Source: Blastomussa wellsi (taxonomy: Eukaryota; Cnidaria; Anthozoa; Scleractinia; Plerogyridae). From it: DNA of 64,000 nucleotides. Positions 42,801-55,400 of this stretch are shown here, piece by piece (the stretch's first letter is position 1; each line of letters opens with the position of its first letter). Position numbers and translations under genes: made by a program. The notes beneath the pieces were generated by a model. It did not search any database. It was not told where the DNA came from and was given only the letters and a program-made list of their open reading frames with translations. Where the stretch lies: NCBI GenBank assembly GCA_947652115.1, contig OX393572.1:3142603-3206602 (forward strand), in the 5' to 3' direction.

Positions 42801-45800
42801 AGTGCATCACTGCTAGAGTAAAACCCCGTGTATAAGAACCCAGAATTAAAGAACCTTTTAGACTAAAAGTTTCGATTTAGGTCCCTTTGACATAAGAACC
42901 TTAGGTTAGGCTAGAGTTCCAAAGCAGATTATTTTTGTTTCATCAAATAGAGTCAAAACTAGAAATTTATAAATAAAGGAAAATCAGCTCTTCACAAAGT
43001 AATGAAACCTGACCCAGAACCCTGAAAATGTCATTGAGATAAATGCCATCTCTATATGAACTTTCAGCTGATAAAATGCTATTTGTAGAACAAAGCATGC
43101 ATAGAAGATTAGTCTCCGTAGCTGGTCCAAGGGTTGCCTTGCCCTTCGTCAGTGGTCAGGAATGATTGACTGGAACGTCATGTGTGTTTTTCTATGTGGT
43201 AGAATACATTGTTGTAGGATGGATGCGTCCTAAGTCCGTTGAGGGGCTGTTGTCTAACTCTTGGACCGACGAACGAGTACAAATGCTTTTTGATGTAAGG
43301 TTTAAAGATGTGTGTACAAATCATTTTTCTCTATTAAGCACCTAGAAAACGGTTTCCAACAAGACTTTCGTTGATCGAAACGGTACACTAATTCTGGAGA
43401 AACATCTTTCATCGCAGACGTACCAGTTCTGGTAAATATTTCACGAACTGTTCGTAATTAAATATACAAAATCTTCCGCCAGGGTTTTCTGCCGCAAATT
43501 TCGTAACAACCAGGCAACAATACACCAGCTGTAGATCTGCACTTTAAAAACCCGTTTATTGTCTTTCGAGAAAGTCCTGAAAGTCTTTCGAGAAAGTTTC
43601 CTGCGTGTTTAAAAAATCACGAAAGCTGGCCATTTGTATTGCAAATCAGCCTTGTGGAAAAACAATGTATCATGTTACGACATTTGCAAGAAAAAGAAAA
43701 GCATCATATTACAAAAAACAAAAGCATCGAAAAGTCTAGGTTCTTATATGCGGGATTTTGCTCTCTTGTTCTTTTTATTGCCATAACCACAGACATTTTC
43801 GCACGCTCATTGGCTAATGCTAAGTGTTTAAACAGAGGACATAAATGTAACTAACATAGTCAGATGATGACTCGCCTTTTTGCTTAATCCTTTTGGCTTC
43901 TGTTTTTTTGTCACCTCGTGGGGCACACACTTTGACAATGTGATGACGAAATTCTGTTGTATCTCCCTTGTCCGGAAAAATTTGCAATTTATACTACCGT
44001 AAACACCCGCAGATAAGCCGCACCCTGAATTTAGCAACTCAAATTTTGGAAAAAAAGTTTTTTGAAAGACGTCAAACGAAATCCAAGGTCGAGTCTTGAG
44101 ACATCTTCTTCATCGAACATAAACTCATGATTAACATTGAAACGGAAAACACTTCAAAGTCTTACCCACAATTTTAGCGCTTTAATATAATGAACATCCT
44201 TTTTACCAACTTTGAAATATAATTGATCTTTTTCTGGCATTTGTTGGCAGGAATTTCTTCATTCAACACAGTTTTTCCATAGATTTTTGCGTGACAACAG
44301 AACGTTGGAACGTTCGTAGCTTATTAACCACTGGCATTAGCTCGAACGTGTTTGTTTATTGCTCACAAGCGAAACAAGATGGAGACATTCGAGTTTTATC
44401 TGCTATTCCTGGCTTTCATATATATATATATCTACAAAGATATTTGGGAGCCATTATTCGGAGATAAACTTGTAGCACAAAGAGAGTTCCGTGATCAGTT
44501 TGAGAAATTTGCTATCAAAGTGCTGAAGAAACAGTGAGCCATCTACCGCAAACACTTGAGAATAGCGTGGTATTTTCTTGCTCGTAGAGGATCGTCGTCG
44601 ACGCTGCAAACAGCTTTGCAGGGAAATGGAAATTCTGTGCTGTGTAACATTTTCCTGTTCGAGAAAAGTGACCATGAACCGCTTGAAGGATCTGGTAACG
44701 GAGATGGTTTAATGCTTTTAGCGATGGCACCAAATGTAAGCGCTGTAATAAGCTGACGCTTACATCAAAAACAGCTCTTTTAGGAGCACCAAATTTACAA
44801 AAGCAATGACCAGTACTCTCTTGCAGTTTTGTGTAATCTTTATTTACATACTTTTCCATAAAAGTGTCAATTCATTGAAATTCACGGCACCTTTTTCAAA
44901 TGTTCCCGCAGATAAGCCGCACCTCTGATTTCGAGCAACGATTTTTGTAAAAAAGGTGCGGCTTATGTGCGGGTTTTTACGGTATTTTAGGCTACGTTTA
45001 CAAGGGGTCGACCGGACTGGAACCGTTCAGAGCCAAAGCGGACCGGACCGGCTTCTGTTTACATGTTACCGTTTGAAACCGGTCTGGGTGTTTACACAGG
45101 ATCGTTCCGGGACCGATCCGGTACAGATCCGTTTTGGATAGGTTTGGATCCGTTCCAGAACGATCCCTGGAGACAGAAGGCCTATCCGGTCTGATTTTAG
45201 GACCGGATCCGTTTGGAACCGTTCCCTTGTAAACATAAACTTGTTTCAAGAGCCGAGGTTCCTTGTAAGTGGACAGCCTGTGGTTATTTTGGGAGCCACC
45301 AATACATTAATTTGTGTTTCTTCCTTCCAGCTTTTAATTTGCGATCACGAGACGGCTTTGTTGAGGGAGCTAGCGTTCAATCCAAGCCATTGGATCAAAC
45401 AAGTAAAAGTAGGTTCCCCATGGAGTTGATCAAAATCATGCGAGGGCATGCTGAGGACTTGCTGCTAGGCGACAAAAGAAATCAGAAGGGAAGAGATGCA
45501 TTAATGTTTATACTGAGCTTAGCAAATGAAAGAAACGATGTCGAAAAAATTAAGAAAGGTGAGAATTCAAGAATTCCGTTCATCATTTGTTTCTTTCCAT
45601 TCGATATTTTAATTGGATCCGTCGTCATGTTTCTTCTCTTTATAGCGCGACGCGCCTTAGCGTGGCCACCCAACAAACTTTTTTGACAAGTGAGCCAATC
45701 AGAGAGCGTGAATTTGTTTGAGTTGTCCTTCCTCCTTGTTAAAGCGCGACAGGTTTCGTGACAACAGCTTTGAACATTGCAAGGAGGCGGGGCAGCTTAA

Positions 45801-48800
45801 ACAAATTTGCGCTCTCTGGTTGGCTAATTATAACTTGTCAAAAAAGTTTGTTGGGTGGCCACACTAAGGCGCCTCGCACTGTAACGTACACGACATAGTA
45901 TAATTATCCTTTCTTTCAGCTGTGAAGAGAAAACTTGGTTTCCTGGGTAAAGCAGATTATGACATTTTCGGAAAGAACTCATTGTTTGCTCCACGAATCA
46001 AGTGGGAAGCTTTTGATGACATCGTGGAAAATATCAAGACGGCGGCGCAAAGTTATGAAGACGATTTCAACGACATGAAGTCTATCATTCAGAGCAACCA
46101 AAATTTCAAAGCGGTTTGTTGCTTACAAAATTTCTCGTAGTACAAAACAAGCATTTTTCCTTGGCATCTTCTGGGCATCATTCAGCTTTTTCTCCATGCA
46201 TGATCCTCACTACTAACGGCATAAATGTGGTGGCAAAATTTTATTGCAAATTAAATGTACTTTAATTGAAAAAATGCTGTATTCACGCATTTCCAGAAAT
46301 TGTGGACAGTTCATTTCGCACCTGTAATAAATTATCAGTGGTAGCTCGTATCTCAATATGGCAGCCACAAATAAGTGTTGCATATTTTAAGTAATCTGTA
46401 CCCTGTGGATATGTTTTAAAGTTTTATCAATAAAGGGCAAAATTACTGAGCGCTGATTGGTTGAGAGAGAGGGCATTTTTTCTTAATCGAGGGCATTTTT
46501 AGTAATCAAGAGAGGGCATGATTACCTGTTAATGATTGGCTAATCCGTTAATTGCCGTAGCGCTAAACAGGCTTCCCAGATAAAAATAGACTGCTCGCGT
46601 GATTTTCCTTCGTATAAATTTTGTCCTTTATTGATAAACAAGTAATCCCATGAGACCTCGTACTATTAAGGATTAATTGCACTTGAGTTTTCAAAATTTT
46701 CCAAATTGCCCTCGTCGCTTCGCGACTCGGGCAATTTTGGAAAATTTTGAAAACTCTCGTGCAATTAATCCTTAATAGTACTTGGCCTCATGTGATTACC
46801 TATACATAAAAGCAAGAAAAAGGTCTCTTTGTATTGATAATCCAAACTCCCGCCTTGAAAACTGTTCAGTTAAAGAATTTCGCTCAACTTTTTCTTATAA
46901 TGAAAATATAAACAATACCAAATCAAATTAATTTAACAAATCACTTGAAGATTTCATGATATACTGGTAACCCTATTATTATTTTACCACCTTGGCTATG
47001 TTGAGTTTTCTTTGAAAGAGTAAACTTTAAAATAATACAGCTGTTGTTATTTCTCTCATACACTTGTTATTTAAAAGATGGCTGCTGCAATAAGTGCAAT
47101 ATCTAAGGAGAAATTAAAGTCAGAAGTAGACAGACTTGTTGGGGCTAAAGACGTCGCTGTCAGGGAGAAGAGGCTTTATGTTAAGGTATCTTATTATTTT
47201 TGACTGAATCATTGGAAAAAGCAATTCATTGGCCATGGTATATAAGCTATTTTACCATAACTGCAGAAATTCTTGCGCGCTTATTCGCTAATATTCACGG
47301 TTGAAAAATGCATCGAAACATATAAACGTGATGACGTAGCTAGTGTGACGCCTTCGCGTCCGCTTGTTGATAACTTCAACAACATCTTCAATCGTTCAAA
47401 CCACAGGCAGCCCAAGGTAAGGCAATTTTACTTAAGATTTGGCAGTATTTCAGTTTGCTAAAACGTGTTGTAAAATTTTCCCTTACAAACCCTTATATTT
47501 TTGCCATGACAGTTATTTTGCAATATGACCCTGACGCACAACATGAGCTTGGGCTGCCTTTACTCAAACTGTTTAGCGCTGTTAATTCTCAGAAATAAGC
47601 AACAAATTGCACCTACAGAAATTCCTTTCAATAGGAAATCATCAAATGACAATTTGGGCTAAATAGTGCCCTCCGCGGATGAACACTATCGCGTCACGTG
47701 ATTAATTTAGACCAATGGGAATCAGAGAAAATTTAGTGGTGAACTATAAACGCTGATAGTGCCCTCTGCGGTTGAGCGCTATCGCGTCACGTGTTTAATT
47801 TAGTCCAATGAGAATCAGAGAAAATTTAGTGGTGAACTATAAAATTTAATATCTTGGAATAACTGTTAAATAGTCAATCTCGTGCTACAGAAAATAGTCA
47901 ATCTCGCGCTACAGAATATCTCGCTGCGGACGGAGATTGCAAGTGTTTAATTTATCCTGAAGATCTGTTGGCATTCTGTCCACGGGTTTGTGTAACAATT
48001 TATATTAATGGAGCTGTCATTAACAGCAATGACCAGCAATTCATACATGTAGACATCTTTGACATAAAAATTACATACAATAATATAGGTTTAACTGATA
48101 AGGAGCCGCAAATGAGTTATTTTTAGCTTGAAGTTGTGCGAGATAGAGAGACAGAATAATATCTAGGGAAGGACTTTTAGGGTTACCAGTAAATTAATTA
48201 ATTCTGTTTTGGCATTTCCCGCTTTTGTCCCAGTCAATTCAGACACTGGAGCAGCAGATGTCTTCTGCACTTGAGAGGCTTAAACAGATGTTGCCAGCTG
48301 TTTATGAAAAAGCAAGATTCAATTCGGCTGACTTCCTTGCAGTGCTTCAGGGTATTACAGGGTTTATAGGAGCCATAAAGTCTAAAGATCCATTGGCAAT
48401 AATTGACACAAGTTTGGCTGTAGTTGGATCACAGTCCAGCAAACAGTGTCTGGGACCTCTCGAGTCAAATCTGGACAGCATAAAGACGTGGATGACATTT
48501 GGCAAAAACTACCAGCCTCTGGTTGATTCTAGTGATTTAGATTTTGACCAGGTGGATGTTGCTACGGTCCCCGAGATCATGCAAGTATGTATTTTTAACA
48601 ATTATTCCATGAGTGCGCGTTGGATATGAGATGGTAGATAGCCAACGAGGCACACAGTGCTGAGTTGGCTATAACCATCTCATTTCCAACAAGTGCGAGT
48701 GGAATAATTGTTTTATTAAAACGCCAAAAAATATTGTATTGCAGAAAATACATTATTTTACATGTACACCTACCATATTTGTAGGTGAATGGTATATACC

Positions 48801-51800
48801 ATTGCCTCTAAGCCAATCAAAACTCAGGAAATGCAATATACCATAGCTAGTTTTTTAATACAGGGGAATATCCCATGGCCATTTGAAAGGGATGGTGACA
48901 GTATATTTGAGTTACACAATATTTATTTAAGTTAAACTGACAATGTTACACCATTTTAGAAATAGTTTCAACTTGTCTTAGCTCAAATAATAATGGTTTA
49001 GTTTTGTTTCCTAAGACTACATTATTGCATTGAATCCATTTACTGGCATCTGTTCTTATGAATGGCGAGGATGGAGGTGGATTGAAAGTTGATAAAATTT
49101 GCCAATATTTTTTAAATTCCCAAGTCACCTCCTGAAAAAAATAGAAAACCAACGATTATTGTTTGCTCTCCCTGTTAAAGTTTTAATTGATATCTTCTTT
49201 GCAATTCTGCAAACTCTTGTATAAGTACATGTATTAAGCAATGAATTTAACACAGAACGAGAACCCCTTGGCGAGACGACGAACAAACCTGTCTCTCAGC
49301 CTACCAGATGATGGCATATTTTTGTTGACATTTATATGCTGAATAGTATTAAACTAAATAGCTTTAGTTTAAAAATTGGTCAAATGGACTGATGACGTCA
49401 TTTACGCGACCTAATTTTATAACAAGTATATAAATAGAGTTATCTATCAATTTGGGTCACTCGCAGCTCTTACAAGGTCTCACCTGATTAATATGGTCTA
49501 GTAATTTTCAGCATAAAATGTTACCGTGGCTAAGAAATATCTAAAACATTGAATCAGATATGCTTGCAAGATTATGCAGATGAGGAGGCGGGATATCGGG
49601 GGGATCTCGAAACCAGTATGTTGCAATGATAACTAAATTGTAAGTTTATATTTTGTAGCACATCCAGCAAAGATTGTTGCAAAGATTCAAACACTTCTGA
49701 TCCAAACTGGCTGAGATCTTTTCTTCATATATTTGATTCAAATTGGTCGAGTCTGTGACGTCGACACGTAGCTAATTTGCACATTTGCATATCTCTGGAA
49801 CGAGAAAAGATATGTCAAAACAGTAAAATGTTTCTTCTTGTATAGGCTGTTTGTTGTTTTTCAAAATGATGTTGTTAGGTAATGTAAATACAAATTTTGT
49901 CACTTAAAAATTACTTGCCAACATTGAAAGTGTTCTGTTACTTTAATTTATTTGTTAGAAATAAAGCATTTTGTTACTAACTTGAAAGAAAACAATGCAA
50001 AACTTCTCAGAACACTTATTTCTTCCATTTCCGTTATATTATGGCCAGAAATTCAGTAGAACAAATATGACAGTTTGCATAAGGTCTATATCTGTTTATT
50101 TACCATGCTTCTCTTTCATGCACATCAAGGTCAACCTTGAGATGAACAAGGAAAAGCTAGTCGCCGAATTAGTTTGTCTCTTAGATGTGGCCCCTAAGCC
50201 TCAAGACGTAGCAGAGTTCAAACAAGTGATGGAATCTTTTTTTATCGCCGGTGCAGCACGTATTGAAATGATAGCAAAAATTATGGACCTCGATAATGAC
50301 ATTGGGGGATACATCTTTGATATTGACATCCTTAGAGAGACTCAAAAGACAATAGATGATATTGGCAAAACGAAAGGTACAACTCGAAGTAAAATCGTTT
50401 GTTTATTCTTAAGCCAGCTCATGCCTATCTTGCGAACAGGCTCCCCAGCGAGCCGATCGTCTCCTGGGGAGAAGGTCATGCTTACAAATTCAGCTTTGAT
50501 CCTTCGCTCACTGAAATTTTCCCCAAATTTTTGGCTTGTATATCCAAGTCTTCCCTAATAAAAAAAACTGAAAAATAATGATCAGAAAAATTTAACTGTT
50601 TGTTTCAAAATGCGCCATCAGTGGCGCTGCCCCTCTGTGGCTATAAATGAAATCAAATTGCCGTTTCCTCCTCTAATTATTTATTATTACTTAAAATAAT
50701 TGGTAATCTTCTCATTCCACAATAAAGGTACAGCTGTCAGCCGAAGTCTTCAGCAGATGTTTCTGGAAAGTGTTCTCAGCACCTACAGAGAACTGGAGCG
50801 ATCGTTCATGAGAAACATGTATCAACTTTACAAAGCCTTTGAGTTCCGTTCATTGTGGCAGACAGGTAATCCGCTCAGTTCCTTCCAACGAGTGGCCAGT
50901 GAAAGTGCACCGGGGACTGGGCGGCTAACTGGAGTTGTTCAACTTACGAACGTTCATCAAACAATTAAAAACACTGAAAGTAAAGCTGTGACATGTTTCA
51001 CCACCAACCCTTTCACTACTGACATAAAAAAATGGAGATTTGATATGACGAAAGACCGAGCGGTGAGTTTGACTTTAACTTTTATATAGAATTGTTTGTG
51101 GCCTGTTCCAGGCTTTTGGATTTTGGGGAACAGCGCGAAAGAAAAAAGGCGAAAAAGTAGGGTGGCATTCTCGTCCCCATAGCCCTTTTCGTTTCTCTTA
51201 GCCGGCAGGACCTTGGCACGAAAAACGAATGGCTCTGGGGACATACGATTTTCAAAAAAATTTGAAATTTTTTTATTGGCTGTTGAAAACAAAGAAATCT
51301 TAAACGGAAATCAAAATGTCCGGTTTTCTGTAGCACCCGCTATACGAACACCTGGAACACCGCATTTTGTTCCGTTGAACCAACCTCAAATGTCTCTCGT
51401 AGCTCAGTTTTTAGCTATTCATTGACTATCTTGTCATGTATGACAACAAAACGGTAAACCGAGTAATAATTTCACAAGCTCGCGCGCAGCATATAGATGG
51501 CTAGACACACAGTAGACTAAAATTACACAAGAATACCTGGTTATCCAAACAAGGTGATCCAGGGGCGGATCCAGGAATTTTTGATAGGGGGAGGGGGGGG
51601 AGTCCAAAGTTGAATAATAATAGACGATCCTGTCGACGCGTCAAACAAGTAGTAAAAAGAAAAAGTCGGTTTGGAAAAGGGGGGGGGGGGTCCGGACCCC
51701 TCCGACCCTCCCCCTGGATCCGCCACTGTGTTCGTTAACCCTTGGTTAGAAGTTTCATAAAAAAAAAATGGCACTACAGCGACACAAGTCCCATACTGAT

Positions 51801-52376
51801 TTTCTATGCAAAGTTCTCGGACACAATTTGTACAGCTAGAATATTTACTCAAATTCCTGCAGCCGGTTCCGGCGTAATTATAAATTGTAACGCTCGTTCA
51901 AGAAAGTATGTAAGCCGGAAATGAATTTGATTGGGATTTGATTACTACACTGATACTACACTGTCAGGCTTATCTTCCTTTCGCTTTCCCCTTAGTCCCC
52001 GTTCCGATAAACCTGATACTCGGGTTGCTATGAACTTGGAAGCTCTTAAAAGGGTCTGAAATGTCAGTACCACTGAATGAGCAGCAACTTTTACTGCACG
52101 ACCTATCACTCTTGTTCTTTTTCCACTCTTTTCAGCTATTTGTACAACTTGCTCAAGGTTATGCCAAATTCAGCATCAACATTGATAGCAGTTGTGCCAC
52201 GTGTTACAACGTTCGACTGTTAAAGGTAGGTTTACCGTGAATTTTATGGAATTCCGAATACAGTGGAAATCCCTCACACATTCCCGGCAGTCTCCACAAA
52301 ATGGCAACTGGCGCACCTATCCTTATGCTGTAATAATAACAATAACAATAACAATAACAACAACAATAACATCAAC

Positions 52377-52431
<55 letters not shown>

Positions 52432-55400
52432 TATTCTAAAACTCATTACAGCCTTGCTAAGAAAACTGTAAACACCTGAAATATTTCAGGAATGTTGATT
52501 GTGTAGTGACCAATCGCAGCAAAGTTCAGGACACGCGAACAAACCTCAAAACCGCAAACTAATTACCTGTGGTCTTTCTCACACCTGATTGGCTTTTTCT
52601 TTGCAACACAATAACATTCCATAAACATTTTTGGTGTTCACGGTTTTGTACAACCTCGTTCCCAGGGTCTCTCTCTTCCCGCCCCCCTGGAGCGAGAGAG
52701 AAAGACCCTGGCACAGGCTGGTCACGTGTCTCCCAGAATCTGGGTGATGACAAAAAAATCGTTAGAGGGAGGGGCGGCTCATTATGAATTTTGTATATAC
52801 TGAGACTACGGGTGCGCGGAAAGTGTTGCCACCAAAAGAAACACAGTTCGGCAAAATTGTTTCCGTTGGTAATCTGTTGTAAAATGCGAAAAATCGTCCA
52901 ATAGCAGATATCCGTGATTAGGTCGTATGTTTCCTCGATGGACATTTTAAAAATTTCTTCAGGAAGGAGGGAGGCTTATCAGGAATTGCGAAAACCGCGA
53001 TCAAGGTTGTGCGGAAGGTCTTGACCTCGCAATGATCACTTCTTCCATGTGAAAGACAATTTAAATAATTTCAAAACAATCGGGGCCATGATCACCGAAG
53101 TCAAAGTTGCTTTGATAGGAGTGAAAGGTCGAAAAGATCTCACCGTCTCAGAAGAACGCGGCGAGCGATGACAGAGTCTTCGTTGTCTGAATTTTGCCGC
53201 TGCTGCCGATGAACAACGCGTTCGGCGTCCAATGTTCGACAGAAAATGAAGGTTAGGAAAGGAAATATGTTTAAATTGCCACAGTATTCGTTCGTCCACT
53301 CCGCTCGTTATACAATTTTTGTCTTAATGATATGTTGTTTTAATACAAAATTATGCATCTGATATTTTTCATTCAGTTGTTATCTAATGCGTCGCGTAAA
53401 TATTCCGTTTAGATGTATATTATTGTTTGGAAAAAGTTTGTTCCTTGTTTCCTACGTTATATTGTGAACCGGCCGTTGGCAAAACAACTCGTGACACTCG
53501 TTGGCGAACGGTTATCGAAGAAGATAATCGTATTTCTATGTTGTATGTCTTTACTATACTGCGAGGGGTTTGCATATTTGCTGCCGGAAATTGAGTTTCA
53601 AATCCTTCAAATTCGCTTTTTTCTCCACGTTTATAAATATAGTTGCGCTGAAATTTCATTCATTGGGCCTTCTGGTCTGATCTACGATTAGAGCATCGAA
53701 AAAGGACGGGATTCACATTTGTGACACTGTTCGGAGACGATCACAGTCGATTTTGTCGAGTATTAAACAGGAAAGGAAGAAGATAAAATACGATCGACTT
53801 GAAGTATGCCGTTAGTTGTACATAACATCCCATCCACATAAATTGACTCAAGACAATCACTTGCTAAACCGTTAGATTGATGTTTGAATATAAAATACTA
53901 TTCGAGGACTTCAAAGATGCAACGATGGCGCTCGCGCGATTGTATCGCGTGCGATACCCTCGCTTTGAAATAACGCGCTAAATTTCCTGACATTAGAGGA
54001 CCCCCTCCTAGAGTTCTCAATTGTCCAGCCACGTGACCAGCCTGTGCCAGGGTCTTTCTCTCTCGCTCCAGGGGGCGGGAAGAGAGAGACCCTGGGAACG
54101 AGGTTGGGTTTTGTAAGCAAGGCTGAAATAATTCATCAAGTTAACATAACCGTGAAGGAGGTTTGGATACCCGGTCAGATTTTGACGATTTTGTTTCTTT
54201 GTTTACTCCTTGTTTTTTTTTTCAATTTAGAAGATATATCAAACACTCGAGACAGTGTTTCATCGGCTATCCAAGCACCTCGAATTTCGTAAAAATACTG
54301 CGCTGCGCGCCATATTTGCAACTCTCTTCTGGGTACCGGTATTTGGATATCCCGATAAAACAGTCTCGTGTTTGATATACTGTACCGAAAACAGTGCCAA
54401 AATATAGCTCAAAAACGGTTATTTCAACTCATTCGTTCAACTTTGTCATCTGTGCATTTTTATTCACAATCTGTGCATTCAGTTTAGTCACAAGAAATTG
54501 CACGTAGTCGTATGAACGAGTTTCGTCATAAAGCGCATTTCTGCTGAAATTCCGATCAGTGGCTTGATTCTACAATTAATGTTCCTAAATATACCTCGTT
54601 TTTCTTATTATTATTTTAGATTTACATTGAGCTGTATGGCTCCCAGGATCAGCCCAGCAATGTTCCCGAAAAAATTCATGTTCAAATCCGCCGTCTTGGT
54701 TCCTCTTACTTTCGCGCGGGCGACGGCACCATCAAGCAGTATCGTCAGCCTGCGAGCGCATTCAGGAAATTCAAGTTTGACCGGTATACTTTAACTAACG
54801 AGCAGACGTGCAAGGACAGGAAGAAAGCTGGAAAGGCCATAAGTAATTAGCTCAGAAATATTTTTAAGCTTTATACTTTTACAAAAGGCTGTTCAATTAT
54901 TGCACCACTGTAAGAAAGTAAGTAAACCTTGGCTCGTGACTCCCCTGTGCAATGAAGCTGGGGCCATTGTGGTCTAATGGTTAGCCCGCTGGACTCCAGA
55001 TCGAACGGTCTGAGTTCGAGCCTCGGCTGGGGCACTGGGTTGTGTTCTTTGGAAAGACACTTTACTCTCGCAGTGGCTCTCTTCAGGGGTACCAGCGAAA
55101 TAATGCTGGGGTAACCCCGCGATGTACTAGCATCCCATCCAGGGGGGAGTAGAAATACACGTGAAAACTGCAAAGGACCGCGAACGATAATGCTGCTAGT
55201 TTACGTAGGATCTGCAAGAGACCAAATCAGCCAAAAATAAACTGTAACACAAACATAACTGCAAGGCTGATACTACGTGAAAAAAATTGACTTTGCGAGA
55301 CAACAACCCGACAGAAACCGCATAAAGCAAGGCTGCAACCGTGGACAGCTGTTTCACGGTTTCAGCCTTGCTTTATCGGTTTCTGTCGGGTTGTTGTCTC

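Larger units (their letters stand above)
42552..45330 (+). other. Paralog B intron 8
   Basis: No gene is visible in 42552-43995. The 1-kb element 43996-44984 and the repeat 44993-45237 occupy the rest up to exon 9. Confidence 0.55.

Noticed and set aside
44515..44859. 114-codon minus-strand frame inside the 43996-44984 element as a transposase
   Set aside because: No catalytic motifs or recognisable transposase blocks and too short.
47078..47080. ATG at the first codon of paralog B exon 11 as a separate start
   Set aside because: The exon continues the frame of exon 10 and matches A exon 12, which has no ATG there.
51541..51852. 103-codon minus-strand frame with poly-Pro
   Set aside because: Translation of the G-rich MITE-like element at 51551-51730.
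52559..52945. Opposing open frames of 72 and 128 codons
   Set aside because: They cover the CCTCGTTCCCAGGGTC repeat and the mariner-like remnant.
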